The translations under genes were made by a program, and so were the position numbers. Shown here in pieces: positions 1 through 8,870 of a stretch of DNA of 64,000 nucleotides (position 1 is the first letter of the stretch; each line of letters begins with the position of its first letter). The notes beneath the pieces were generated by a model. That model saw nothing but the letters and a program-made list of their open reading frames with translations. It had not been told where the DNA came from and made no database searches. The DNA lies in the NCBI GenBank assembly GCA_018377235.1, contig JAGZZT010000005.1, positions 47,672 to 111,671 on the forward strand. The letters are read 5' to 3'. The DNA is from Clostridium sp. (GTDB lineage Bacteria; Bacillota; Clostridia; Lachnospirales; Lachnospiraceae).

Positions 1-2294
1 CTCTGTTCCTTCACTCTCTGAATTCCCCGTTCTACATAACTGTTCACCCGTTCCAGATCCTCCACCTGAATTCCGTAGAAAATCTGCTGTCTGTAGCAGG
101 ATAGAAGCATCCTCGTCTCCGACAGTTCCTCAGCCAGACGGACTCCCTCCTCAATGTGAGAAAGTCCCTGGCCGTATTCTCCCTGAGCTATGTGATATCG
201 GCCCAGAATGTAATTCATCTCCAGCTTCATCCGCCTGATTTCCTCAGAATTTCCCTGAAGCTCCATAATTTCTCCAGCCAGCTGAAGCATCTCTCCCGCC
301 TGCGGCATGACTCCCACACTCTCGGCCAGATCCGATATCTGCCAGTGAAGCACCGGAAAATTTTCATTGACCAGTGTATAGTATTCCTTCATCCACTCGA
401 TTTTGTACCAGCAGGCCTTGATCAAATCGTGGCAGCCCTCATAGTGGTAAATCACCTGTGGAAGCAGTGTGGTTGCCCTGCTCTGAAGAGCCTTCTCCTC
501 ATAGTGGCGCGCTAAAATCTGATGATACAGCTGTGTCTTCCCCCTGCTCTGCTGCTCGCACACATATTCCTGGAAAGCTCTGTGCACAAATTCATACTGG
601 ACGTTCCAGCCAGTCAGCACCTCCCTGATCAGAAAGCGCTCCTGAAGCGCTTCCAGCAGCCGCAGCAGCGACAGGCGGTCCATCTCCGGAAGCAGCAGCT
701 CCATCTCCTCCACACCGATTTTACCAGGAAAAACTGCCATAGCTCCCAGCACCTCCCTCTCCTGTCTGGAAAGGCCGGAAAGCCTGGCCTGAATCACATA
801 GTTTGTCTTCTTTGATTTTTCCAGAGTATAGCCTTTTTCCCGGATCAATGTCAGAAGCTCCCGGAGAAAAAACGCGTTTCCGTCTGTAGCCCGGTAAATC
901 TCTGCCTTTTTCTCCTCCTCTGCTGCCAGCTCCGGAAGAGTTTTCCGAATCAGCTCGTCCGTCTCCTCCTTAGTAAAAGGTTCCAGGCGCAGTACCTCGG
1001 CCTGATCTCTTAAAAGCAGAGGCTCTAAGACTTCCAGAGCCTTAGTCTCCCCCTCCCGGCTCATGCTGCACAGAAGGAGGATATGCGCTCTGCCAAGGCG
1101 CAGAAGCACTCTGTTTAAAAGCTGGACGCTCATGGAATCCATCCACTGGATATCATCGAACACCAGAAGAATTTTCCGGCGTTCAGACAGACTTCGAAAT
1201 AGATCTAATGCCATCTTTTCCACCATGGGGTATGTCATCCTGGAAGCCTGCCCTTCTCCAGCCGCTGTGCCGCTTAAAAACTCTTCTAAAATCTGTCTGG
1301 CTTCCTTCTCCTGGTTTTCCCGTTCAGAAAGCTGATAAAGCTCCTGAAAAATATCGTTCCATGGACTTAAATAAAACTCTTCTCCCTGCTTATAGCAGGC
1401 TGTTTTTAAAACTGTAAAGCCATCTCCTGCAGCCAGCCGGATCCCCTGTTCCAGAAAAGCTGTCTTCCCGGAACCGCTCTCTCCGCAGACTGCCATGGCG
1501 CTTTCCGCGCCGTCCCGTCCTTCCAGAAAACCGCTGAGCTGGTAAAGCTCCTTTTTCCTTCCTACAAAGGAAAGCTTCAGTCCGGCTTCCCCGGTCTGCA
1601 CGTTCTCTTTCATATTATAGATACGCTGAAACAGCCCCTTCAGCCTCCCGGAAGGTTCCTCAGAAAGTTCCTCGGACAGCCTCTTCTTTAAATCCGTATA
1701 CAGGCGGATCGCCATGCTGTAATTGCCGTTTTCTGCATACAGACTCATCACCTCAAAATACAGTTCCTCATTATAGGGGTCATCTCTAAGAAGGAGATCG
1801 CTGTATTTTTGAAGATTAGCGTCATCTCTCTCTCCAGCTGCCTTCTCCATCATGCTTCTGGCCTTCTCTGCCCTGCCTTTGCGAAGGTTCGTCCTGATCT
1901 GCTCCGACCACTCCTCAAACTCATAACAGTTTTTAATGTAAAAATGGTCTAAAAATTCTCCCTTCTCTCCTGCATCCCCCACTTCTTCTGCCTCTTCCCA
2001 GTCAGACCTGAGGGAAACTGCCGGGTTCAGTTCAATTTCTGTGTGTCCGCCTGTAACCAGCAGTTCCTTTCCAAGAAGACGTTTTACCTGGTACACAGCG
2101 TCCCTTAATTTTTTCTTTCCTGTTGTTTCGTCCTCGTCTCCCCAGAGCAGGCAGATTACTTCATCCCGGCTGACTTTCTTTCTCACGCACAGGTAATAGA
2201 AAAATGCCTCTGCTTTCTTATAGGGAAAGCGGATCTTTTCATCCCCCAGCCGTATTTCCGGAATTCCAAACAGCTGTACTACAATTTCTTCCAT
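1..2294 (-). CDS. Large SARP/BTAD-AAA ATPase transcriptional regulator (3'-truncated by window)
   Basis: The reading frame is open from an ATG at 2294 to the window edge, giving at least 764 residues; the C-terminus lies outside. Translating the minus strand by eye, residues 1-95 look like a winged-helix DNA-binding domain (VQLFGIPEIRLGDEKI start). Residues 100-230 look like a BTAD helical domain (DDPYNEELYFEVM). An AAA/NACHT-like ATPase follows, with Walker A GESGSGKTAF and Walker B-like ILLVFDDIQW, then helical TPR-like sequence. This is the layout of SARP/AfsR- and MalT-like regulators, which turn on a neighbouring pathway when the ATPase module senses a ligand. AGGAGAGGG precedes the start. 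The gene diverges from hutU, so control of histidine use is a reasonable inference but unproven. Confidence 0.82.
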   Translation of the reverse strand, partial: MEEIVVQLFGIPEIRLGDEKIRFPYKKAEAFFYYLCVRKKVSRDEVICLLWGDEDETTGKKKLRDAVYQVKRLLGKELLVTGGHTEIELNPAVSLRSDWEEAEEVGDAGEKGEFLDHFYIKNCYEFEEWSEQIRTNLRKGRAEKARSMMEKAAGERDDANLQKYSDLLLRDDPYNEELYFEVMSLYAENGNYSMAIRLYTDLKKRLSEELSEEPSGRLKGLFQRIYNMKENVQTGEAGLKLSFVGRKKELYQLSGFLEGRDGAESAMAVCGESGSGKTAFLEQGIRLAAGDGFTVLKTACYKQGEEFYLSPWNDIFQELYQLSERENQEKEARQILEEFLSGTAAGEGQASRMTYPMVEKMALDLFRSLSERRKILLVFDDIQWMDSMSVQLLNRVLLRLGRAHILLLCSMSREGETKALEVLEPLLLRDQAEVLRLEPFTKEETDELIRKTLPELAAEEEKKAEIYRATDGNAFFLRELLTLIREKGYTLEKSKKTNYVIQARLSGLSRQEREVLGAMAVFPGKIGVEEMELLLPEMDRLSLLRLLEALQERFLIREVLTGWNVQYEFVHRAFQEYVCEQQSRGKTQLYHQILARHYEEKALQSRATTLLPQVIYHYEGCHDLIKACWYKIEWMKEYYTLVNENFPVLHWQISDLAESVGVMPQAGEMLQLAGEIMELQGNSEEIRRMKLEMNYILGRYHIAQGEYGQGLSHIEEGVRLAEELSETRMLLSCYRQQIFYGIQVEDLERVNSYVERGIQRVKEQ

Positions 2295-2363
2295 TGCCCT
2301 CTCCTAGTTGTCACGGAGCAGGCGCCAAACCCTCCGGACGCCCGCACGCTCAATCTTCCTTTA

Positions 2364-2392
2364 AGTATACCTTACTTGGGATCATTGGTCAA
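2364..2392 (-). promoter_or_regulatory. Sigma-A promoter of the BTAD-AAA regulator
   Basis: On the minus strand TTGACC (2387-2392) and TATACT (2364-2369) are separated by exactly 17 bases, near-consensus for the vegetative sigma factor. The predicted transcript starts about 65 bases before the regulator's ATG. Confidence 0.55.
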
Positions 2393-2404
2393 TGAAAGGA
2401 AAAA

Positions 2405-2436
2405 TTGACGTTTTTTAGACTATGCCTCTGTATAAT
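2405..2436 (+). promoter_or_regulatory. Possible hutU promoter
   Basis: A perfect TATAAT (2431-2436) lies 36 bases before the hutU start. The best -35 is TTGACG at 2405-2410, but the 20-base spacer is too long for good unaided promoter activity. That would suit activator-dependent expression, perhaps by the divergent regulator. The -35 of the divergent regulator promoter is only 13 bases away. Confidence 0.4.
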
Positions 2437-2472
2437 AAAACTATCAATGATTAAAAAAGGAAGGTGCAACAT

Positions 2473-4500
2473 ATGAATAACAAAGAGATCGGTGCAGCTA
2501 TGACAATCAAACTGGATCCTGTCCTTCCAGAATATCCTGTATTCAAGGAGGGTATCCGCCGGGCTCCTATGAGAGAGCTTACCTTAAATGAACGTGAAAT
2601 CAAGCTGGCAGTCAAAAATGCTCTCCGCTATGTGCCTGAAGAGCTTCACGAAGCTCTGGCCCCTGAATTCATGGAAGAACTTCTGACCCGGGGACGCATC
2701 TACGGCTACCGCTTTATGCCAAAGGAGAGGATTTACGGAAAGCCCATTGACGAGTATAAGGGAAACTGCGTTCAGGGAAAAGCATTCCAGGTTATGATTG
2801 ACAACAACTTAAACCACGATGTAGCTTTGTATCCCTATGAGCTGGTCACCTACGGTGAGACAGGGCAGGTATGCCAGAACTGGATGCAGTACCAGTTAAT
2901 TAAGAAATACCTGGAAATCCTGACTGACGAACAAACTCTTGTGGTCATGTCCGGTCATCCGCTGGGACTGTTCAAATCCCATAAATCAAGCCCCAGAGTC
3001 ATTATCACCAACGGCCTCATGGTAGGTGAGGGCGACAATCCGGAGGCCTGGGCCAAGGCGACTGCCATGGGCTGTTCCTCTTACGGTCAGATGACTGCCG
3101 GCGGATGGATGTACATCGGACCTCAGGGCATTGTTCACGGCACCTTCAATACTATCTTAAATGCAGGACGTAAGTTCCTGGGAGTTCCACACGACGGAGA
3201 TCTGGCCGGCCATCTGTTTGTCACCAGCGGTCTGGGCGGCATGAGCGGCGCTCAGCCCAAGGCCATCGAAATCGCAGGAGGCGTGGGAATTATCTCCGAG
3301 GTAGACTATTCCCGCATTGAAACCAGGCACAGCCAGGGCTGGGTCAGCCTGATCACAGAAAGCGCTGAGGAAGCCTTCCGGCTGGCTGCTGATTACATGA
3401 AGAAAAAAGAGACCATTTCCATTGCCTACCATGGAAATATCGTAGATTTATTACAGTATGCGGTGGATCACGAAATTAAGATTGAACTCCTCTCCGATCA
3501 GACCAGCTGCCATGTGCCTTATGACGGCGGTTACTGTCCTCAGGGTCTTACCTTTGAGGAGAGAACTGAGATGCTGGCCCACGATAAAGAGCATTTTGCA
3601 AAGCTTGTAAATCAGTCTCTGATCCGGCATTTCCACCTGATCCAGAAGCTGGTGGAAAGAGGAGCCTACTTCTTCGACTACGGAAACTCCTTTATGAAGG
3701 CTGTTTTTGACGCTGGAGCAAAAGATATTGCCAAAAATGGAACCGATACCAGCGAAGGCTTTATTTTCCCATCCTATGTGGAGGATATTATGGGACCTGA
3801 ACTTTTTGACTACGGATACGGTCCATTCCGCTGGTGCTGCCTGTCTGGAAAGCATGAGGATCTGGTAAAAACAGACCACGCCGCTATGGAGATTATTAAT
3901 CCGAACCGCAGACCTCAGGACAAGGACAACTGGATCTGGATCCGGGATGCAGAGAAAAACCAGCTGGTAGTGGGAACCCAGTGCCGTATTCTCTATCAGG
4001 ATGCCTTCGGAAGAAGAGATATTGCTCTGAAGTTTAATGAGATGGTGCGAAACGGTGAGATTGGCCCTGTTATGCTGGGACGCGATCATCACGACACTGG
4101 CGGAACTGATTCTCCTTACCGTGAAACTTCTAACATCTATGACGGTTCCAATATGACAGCCGACATGGCCGTTCAGTGCTATGCAGGAAACGCATCCAGA
4201 GGCATGAGCTTAATCGCTCTCCACAACGGCGGCGGCACTGGTATTGGAAAGGCCATCAACGGCGGCTTCGGCCTTGTATTGGACGGCACAGCAGAGACAG
4301 ATGCCATCATCAGAGAAGCCATCCCATGGGATACTATGGTAGGCGTTTCCAGAAGAAGCTGGGCCAGAAACGAGCACTCTATTGAGACAGTGGCAGAATA
4401 TAACCAGGTAAGAAAGGGCAGTGATGTCATTACCATGCCTTACATCGCAGATGACAGTTTAATTGAAAAGGCTTATCAGAATGCAGTGAAGAACCAGTAA
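2473..4500 (+). CDS. hutU: Urocanate hydratase (long, animal-like form)
   Basis: Urocanase adds water to urocanate to give imidazolone-4-propionate, the second step of histidine degradation in the cytoplasm, using tightly bound NAD. The 675-residue protein is about 120 residues longer than the classic Pseudomonas/Bacillus enzyme (about 555) and resembles the longer form found in animals and many Clostridia. Recognisable family blocks are GLMVGEGDNPEAWAKA, SYGQMTAGGWMYIGPQGI, GLGGMSGAQPKA, DQTSCHVPYDGGYCP and YGPFRWCCLSGK. The ATG at 2473 is preferred to an in-frame GTG at 2464 because GGAAGGTG at 2459-2466 sits 6 bases before it. hutI follows after a gap of about 105 bases. No histidine ammonia-lyase gene is visible in the window. 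Confidence 0.96.
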   Translation: MNNKEIGAAMTIKLDPVLPEYPVFKEGIRRAPMRELTLNEREIKLAVKNALRYVPEELHEALAPEFMEELLTRGRIYGYRFMPKERIYGKPIDEYKGNCVQGKAFQVMIDNNLNHDVALYPYELVTYGETGQVCQNWMQYQLIKKYLEILTDEQTLVVMSGHPLGLFKSHKSSPRVIITNGLMVGEGDNPEAWAKATAMGCSSYGQMTAGGWMYIGPQGIVHGTFNTILNAGRKFLGVPHDGDLAGHLFVTSGLGGMSGAQPKAIEIAGGVGIISEVDYSRIETRHSQGWVSLITESAEEAFRLAADYMKKKETISIAYHGNIVDLLQYAVDHEIKIELLSDQTSCHVPYDGGYCPQGLTFEERTEMLAHDKEHFAKLVNQSLIRHFHLIQKLVERGAYFFDYGNSFMKAVFDAGAKDIAKNGTDTSEGFIFPSYVEDIMGPELFDYGYGPFRWCCLSGKHEDLVKTDHAAMEIINPNRRPQDKDNWIWIRDAEKNQLVVGTQCRILYQDAFGRRDIALKFNEMVRNGEIGPVMLGRDHHDTGGTDSPYRETSNIYDGSNMTADMAVQCYAGNASRGMSLIALHNGGGTGIGKAINGGFGLVLDGTAETDAIIREAIPWDTMVGVSRRSWARNEHSIETVAEYNQVRKGSDVITMPYIADDSLIEKAYQNAVKNQ

Positions 4501-4605
4501 AATCTAATAGGAAGAGCAGAAGTGTCCACGCTCCGCAGAAAGCTTAGCTTCCGCAAAACTTCTGTTCTTCCATTTACATCTGCATCTTCAGAAAGGATTT
4601 TATCT

Positions 4606-5946
4606 ATGGAAAAAATATACATCCGCCATGCCTCTGAGCTGGTTACCTGCCAGGGAAAAGCTCCTAAACGCGGCAGAGAAATGGCCGATATCGGCCTGAT
4701 TCGGGACGGTGCAGTACTGCTCTCAAAAGGACGTATTGAGGCTGTTGGAACCACCAGAGAACTGGATCAAAGGCTTGGCCTTGATACGGAAAGAGCAGAC
4801 ACCCTGAATCCAGAAACAGACTCTGGCTCAGCCAGAACAGCTGAAACTGCCGATACAGAAATAAACGGCCATCCCATAACTATTTTAAATGTGTCAGGCA
4901 AAACGGTTCTTCCTGGCTTTGTGGACTCCCACACCCATTTTATCTTCGGCGGCTACCGGGCGGACGAGTTCTCCTGGCGGCTGAAAGGCGACAGCTATAT
5001 GTCCATCATGGAACGGGGCGGCGGCATCAACGCCACCATCTGCCCTACGAAAGAAGCTTCCGAGGAGGATCTCATTGCCGCTGGCATGGATCGCCTGAAC
5101 CGGATGGCAGAGTTCGGAGTCACCACAGTAGAGGGCAAAAGCGGCTACGGCATGGACTGCGAGACAGAGCTAAAGCAGCTTCGCGTCATGAAAGAGCTGG
5201 ACAGACGCCATCCTTTAGACGTGGTTTCCACCTTCCTGGGCCCCCACAGCGTGCTTCCAGAGTACAAGGGCAGAGAGCGGGAATTTTTAGACTATATGCT
5301 GACTCAGGTAATGCCTCTGGTGATGGAGGAACACCTGGCAGAATTTGCCGATATCTTCTGTGAGAAAAACGTCTTCTCCATTGAAGATTCTGAATACTAC
5401 TTAAACCAGGCGAAGAAACTGGGCTTCAAGCTGAAAATCCACGCAGATGAAATGTACCCCTTAGGCGGAGCAGAACTGGCTGCCAGAACAAGAGCTGTCT
5501 CCGCGGATCATCTGCTGAAGGCATCCGATGAAGGGATCCGCCAGATGGCTGAAGCAGGCATAATCAGTACGCTTCTTCCGGCTACCGCCTTCTGCTTAAA
5601 GGAAGAGTATGCTCCTGCCAGAAAAATGATTGACAGCGGCTGTGCCGTGGCTCTGGCCTCTGACTTAAATCCTGGAAGCTGCTTTACCAACTCCATCCCT
5701 CTCCTGATCGCCCTGGGCTGTATCTACATGAATATGTCCATCGAGGAAGTAATCACTGCCCTGACCATCAACGGCGCGGCAGCCGTAGGACGGGCCGATA
5801 CAATCGGAAGTATTGAGGAAGGAAAGCAGGCCGACGTTTTAATTATGAAATATCCTTCCATTTCCTATCTGCCCTACCACACAGCCGTCAATCAGGTAGA
5901 AACAGTTATTAAAAAAGGAAAAATCATTGTGTCTAAAAAGTGGTAA
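4606..5946 (+). CDS. hutI: Imidazolonepropionase
   Basis: This amidohydrolase opens imidazolone-propionate to N-formimino-glutamate, the step after HutU. Metal ligands of the amidohydrolase barrel are visible: HTH at residues 109-111 (VDSHTHFIFGG), the His of KIHADEM, the His of SADHL and the Asp of ASDLNPG. The ATG at 4606 is chosen because GAAAGGA ends 8 bases before it; an open frame back to 4522 has no clear ribosome site. At 446 residues it is somewhat longer than the usual 400-420, mostly from a polar insertion at about residues 60-88. It is co-directional with hutU and followed by a strong terminator, so in this window the pathway stops at formiminoglutamate. Confidence 0.96.
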   Translation: MEKIYIRHASELVTCQGKAPKRGREMADIGLIRDGAVLLSKGRIEAVGTTRELDQRLGLDTERADTLNPETDSGSARTAETADTEINGHPITILNVSGKTVLPGFVDSHTHFIFGGYRADEFSWRLKGDSYMSIMERGGGINATICPTKEASEEDLIAAGMDRLNRMAEFGVTTVEGKSGYGMDCETELKQLRVMKELDRRHPLDVVSTFLGPHSVLPEYKGREREFLDYMLTQVMPLVMEEHLAEFADIFCEKNVFSIEDSEYYLNQAKKLGFKLKIHADEMYPLGGAELAARTRAVSADHLLKASDEGIRQMAEAGIISTLLPATAFCLKEEYAPARKMIDSGCAVALASDLNPGSCFTNSIPLLIALGCIYMNMSIEEVITALTINGAAAVGRADTIGSIEEGKQADVLIMKYPSISYLPYHTAVNQVETVIKKGKIIVSKKW

Positions 5947-5990
5947 TTCCCTGATTCCTCTATGAATATAAAAAATTTTGAAACATAAAA

Positions 5991-6027
5991 ACAGCGTCTG
6001 AACCTCATATCCAGACGCTGTTTTTAT
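5991..6027 (+). terminator. Terminator after hutI
   Basis: A perfect 10-bp stem, ACAGCGTCTG (5991-6000) with CAGACGCTGT (6012-6021), is followed by TTTTTAT. A run of A on the left side lets it work for the convergent HAD gene too. Confidence 0.85.
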
Positions 6028-6064
6028 GTCCTGTTTTTTCATTCTAAAGCAGCCCTAAATAAGC

Positions 6065-6862
6065 CTAAACAAGCCCAAACCTTTCCATGGCAAAGGCGAT
6101 ACCGTCCTCTTCCACGGTCTTTGTTATAAAGGACGCATAAAGCTCCAGTTCCTTGTCATGCTTTCCCATCAGCACGGCGTTCTGAGCGTATTGGAACATG
6201 GATAAATCATTCATGCTGTCTCCAAATACCCATGCATCCTCCAGAGAAAGGCCGTATCGACAGATAATCTGCTCGATAGCAGCAGCTTTTGAATGTCCCC
6301 TGGGAACCACCTCCACAAAGGTACTTCCTCTGTCAATTACCTCCAGATCCTCTCTCGTTTCTTCTTTAAACCGATCCAGGCGGCTGTTTTCATCTGTCAC
6401 CAGACAAAACTTTGAAAAGCTGATATCCTCATCATCCCAGGTTTTCTCTGAGACAATCCCCAGGGCTGAAAAATCCTGCCTGCACTGCTCCACCTCCCTG
6501 GTCGGAGACGGCGCTTTCTGCATGTAGCAGGCCTCCACGCCCTCTAAAACTCCATCCATGCCGCAGTCCCGTATCAGCTTTATCAGCTCTGCACCTCTCT
6601 TCTGAGGGATTCTCCAGTCATAGAACACTTCTCCCTCTGCCATCAGATAAGTGCCGCAGCCGCAGAGCCAGCCGTCTGCATCGATCAGATGCCTGACTTC
6701 CTTTGTCTCGCACCAGGTTCTTCCGGTATTTACAAACACCAGATGTCCCTTTTCTCTTGCCTTCAAAAGGGCTCTTCTGGCGCTCTCCGGCACCTGTCTG
6801 TCCCTTCCCTCGCTGAGCAGCGTTCCGTCAATGTCAAAAAAAAGCGCTTTTCTGTTTCCCAC
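6065..6862 (-). CDS. Cof-type HAD-superfamily phosphatase
   Basis: The 265-residue protein begins with FFDIDGTLLSEGRD, the catalytic DxD loop of HAD hydrolases in which the first Asp is phosphorylated. Motif II is probably VNTGRT, and the C-terminal VFGDSMNDLSMFQ is motif IV that binds Mg. The cap between them is of the Cof (C2B) type. Members dephosphorylate sugar phosphates, nucleotides or cofactors such as pyridoxal phosphate or FMN; the substrate cannot be read from sequence. It lies 72 bases downstream of xpt in the same direction, so it could be co-transcribed with purine salvage. Confidence 0.88.
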   Translation of the reverse strand: MGNRKALFFDIDGTLLSEGRDRQVPESARRALLKAREKGHLVFVNTGRTWCETKEVRHLIDADGWLCGCGTYLMAEGEVFYDWRIPQKRGAELIKLIRDCGMDGVLEGVEACYMQKAPSPTREVEQCRQDFSALGIVSEKTWDDEDISFSKFCLVTDENSRLDRFKEETREDLEVIDRGSTFVEVVPRGHSKAAAIEQIICRYGLSLEDAWVFGDSMNDLSMFQYAQNAVLMGKHDKELELYASFITKTVEEDGIAFAMERFGLV

Positions 6863-6934
6863 CTTGTAATTCCTTTATGTCTTCCTCGCTGTATATATCG
6901 TTTCAGAGCCTTTCTGTGTCTTCCCAGGCCTGTC

Positions 6935-7528
6935 TTAGGCCTGTCTGTTCTCCCCGCGGAATACAATCTCCCCTGTTGTCTCATCCATGCTGTCCACGAT
7001 CGCCAGGGACTCCAGGCGGATTCCCTTCTGCCGGATAATATCTCCGCCGCACTGGAAGCCCTTCTCAATTACGATTCCAGCTCCCACCAGCTCGGCTCCC
7101 GAATTCTGAATCAGCGTAGTCAGGCCGTCCAGAGCCTTTCCCTTTGCCAGAAAATCATCAATGACAAGTACCTTGTCTCCCTTCCCCAGGAACTCTTTCG
7201 ATACGATAATATCATATACCGTTCCGTGAGTAAAAGACTCTACCTTTGTGGTATAGACGTCTCCTGCAATATTCTTCGTCTTTGTCTTCTTAGCAAATAC
7301 CACCGGCACATTAAAATACTGCGCTACAATACAGGCAATTCCAATTCCAGACGCCTCGATAGTCAGGATCTTATTTACTTCCACATCAGCAAAACGACGT
7401 TTGAACTCCTTTCCGATTTCCTTAAACAGCTCAATATCCATCTGATGGTTCAGGAAGCGGTCTACCTTCAGCACGTTTCCAGCTCTCACCACTCCGTCCC
7501 TGCGGATTCTGTCATATAACATCTGCAT
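6935..7528 (-). CDS. xpt: Xanthine phosphoribosyltransferase
   Basis: Xpt joins xanthine to PRPP to make XMP, a purine salvage step. The 197-residue length and the order of blocks match the Bacillus enzyme: LKVDRFLNHQMD near the N-terminus, TIEASGI, VVFAKK, the PRPP-binding loop VLVIDDFLAKGKAL, and GAGIVIEKGFQ. The start at 7528 has GGAGG ten bases upstream; an internal Met two codons later is also possible. No purine riboswitch can be present directly upstream because only 26 bases separate it from the preceding lipoprotein gene, so it is expressed from that gene's promoter. Confidence 0.95.
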   Translation of the reverse strand: MQMLYDRIRRDGVVRAGNVLKVDRFLNHQMDIELFKEIGKEFKRRFADVEVNKILTIEASGIGIACIVAQYFNVPVVFAKKTKTKNIAGDVYTTKVESFTHGTVYDIIVSKEFLGKGDKVLVIDDFLAKGKALDGLTTLIQNSGAELVGAGIVIEKGFQCGGDIIRQKGIRLESLAIVDSMDETTGEIVFRGENRQA

Positions 7529-7554
7529 TTCCTAAATCCTCCATCTCTGGTAAA

Positions 7555-8676
7555 TTACTCGGCTACCGCCAGCCCGTCTACCTTTGTAATATCAGCGTTG
7601 TCCACGACTACCTGAATTGCCTTATCGTAGAGAATGACATTGTCTACATTTTCCGCTCCAGCCTTCTCAATCATATCATCTACGCTCTCGTAAGCATCCT
7701 TATACTCCTCGGCCAGGGCTTCTCTGTCCGCATCCTCAACTGTCAGCTTCTCCTTCTTGGCAATCTCCATAAGAGCCATCTGCTGCTTTACTGTCTGCTC
7801 AGACATCTTTCTTACCTCAGTGCGGAATCCATCTTCATCCAGTCCCATAATAGCCGCATAATCAGACAGTCCCATGCCGTACATGCCTGCCATGGAAGTA
7901 TAATACTGAATCTGCTGATCGTACACCTCATTCACCTCGTCTGTGGCACAGGTAATCTCAGAATTTTCTACCACAGCGGCCAGAAGCTCAGCGTCTCTTT
8001 GCTGCTCGCTCTGCATGAGTTTGGCGTCCAGCATCTGCTGTTTCAAATCCTCCTTATAGGCGTCCACAGTTCCAAGCTCTGGGAAATTTTCCGCTACAAA
8101 CTCGTCTGTCAGCTCCGGTACGTGCTTTTCTGCTACCTCATGAACTGTTACCTCAAACACTACATCCTGTCCAGCCAGATCCTCAGCCTGATAATCCTCC
8201 GGAAATGTCAGGTTCAAATTTCTGTTCTCTCCGGCCTTCACGCCGATCAGTCCTTCTTCAAAGCCGTCGATAAAGGTATTAGAACCCAGCACCAGGGTAT
8301 AACCCTCAGCAGTACCTCCCTCAAAAGCCTCTCCGTCCTTTAAGCCCTTATAATCAATCTTTACTCTGTCTCCGTCCACAGCCTCTCTGTCTACTGCATC
8401 CCAGGTAGCATAGCCTCCCAGAACTGTATCAATCCGGCTCTGCAGCTCTTCGTCAGAAACCGTCGGATTTATTACTGTAACCGGGAGCTTCTTATACTCT
8501 CCCAGAGTAATGCTGCCCTCGGCAATGTACTCTTCCGTGCTTTCGTCTGCTCCTTCTGTCTTCTCCGCTTTACTCTCTGCATCAGACGGAGTTGCCGTCT
8601 GATCCTTCGCGCCGCAGCCTGTCATAAGCATCAGAGCTGCAAGTCCTGCAAGTCCTGCCTTTACAAATTTCCTCAT
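7555..8676 (-). CDS. Secreted trigger-factor-like peptidyl-prolyl isomerase lipoprotein
   Basis: Residues 1-21 form a lipoprotein signal peptide ending in the lipobox LMTGC (Cys21), so the protein is probably anchored outside the membrane. A Ser/Thr/Glu-rich linker (residues 22-50, with ATPSDAE) follows. The FKBP-type isomerase domain spans about residues 90-185 (DRVKIDYKG, FIDGFEEGLIGVKAGE, LAGQDVVFEVTV). A helical region resembling the trigger factor C-domain follows (PELTDEFVAENFPE). The combination suggests an extracellular foldase/chaperone analogous to PrsA; substrates are unknown. It is first in an apparent operon with xpt. Confidence 0.85.
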   Translation of the reverse strand: MRKFVKAGLAGLAALMLMTGCGAKDQTATPSDAESKAEKTEGADESTEEYIAEGSITLGEYKKLPVTVINPTVSDEELQSRIDTVLGGYATWDAVDREAVDGDRVKIDYKGLKDGEAFEGGTAEGYTLVLGSNTFIDGFEEGLIGVKAGENRNLNLTFPEDYQAEDLAGQDVVFEVTVHEVAEKHVPELTDEFVAENFPELGTVDAYKEDLKQQMLDAKLMQSEQQRDAELLAAVVENSEITCATDEVNEVYDQQIQYYTSMAGMYGMGLSDYAAIMGLDEDGFRTEVRKMSEQTVKQQMALMEIAKKEKLTVEDADREALAEEYKDAYESVDDMIEKAGAENVDNVILYDKAIQVVVDNADITKVDGLAVAE

Positions 8677-8750
8677 TTACCTGTCCTCTTACTCTCTTTT
8701 TACTGATTGGCAAGGCGTTTTTTCCGCCTTTTGTTTCACCACTCTTCTTT

Positions 8751-8791
8751 AAAAACGTGTTTGGAAATAGCAATTTATCTCCAAACACGTT
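8751..8791 (-). terminator. Terminator of the M18 aminopeptidase gene
   Basis: A perfect 12-bp stem pairs 8754-8765 (AACGTGTTTGGA) with 8780-8791 around a 14-base loop. On the minus strand it ends in TTTTTA. It separates the aminopeptidase gene from the downstream lipoprotein gene. Confidence 0.82.
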
Positions 8792-8870
8792 CTGAAAAGT
8801 ATAAAACACATAATATCACAAAACACTGTGATAAAAAAGAGTTTTTCCGATTTTTACTTTTTTTTAAGAT

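Noticed and set aside
3451..4092. A 213-codon frame opposite hutU
   Set aside because: Antisense shadow of a well-supported gene, with no ribosome site and no recognisable domain.
6689..7519. A 276-codon plus-strand frame across the HAD and xpt genes
   Set aside because: Both minus-strand genes are clear families; the plus frame has shadow-type composition.
7529..7554. Purine riboswitch before xpt
   Set aside because: The gap to the upstream gene is only 26 bases, too short for an aptamer.
8712..8730. Short AAGGCG/CGCCTT palindrome just upstream of the trigger-factor-like lipoprotein gene
   Set aside because: Only six base pairs, without a T-run; the 12-bp terminator at 8751-8791 explains the region better.
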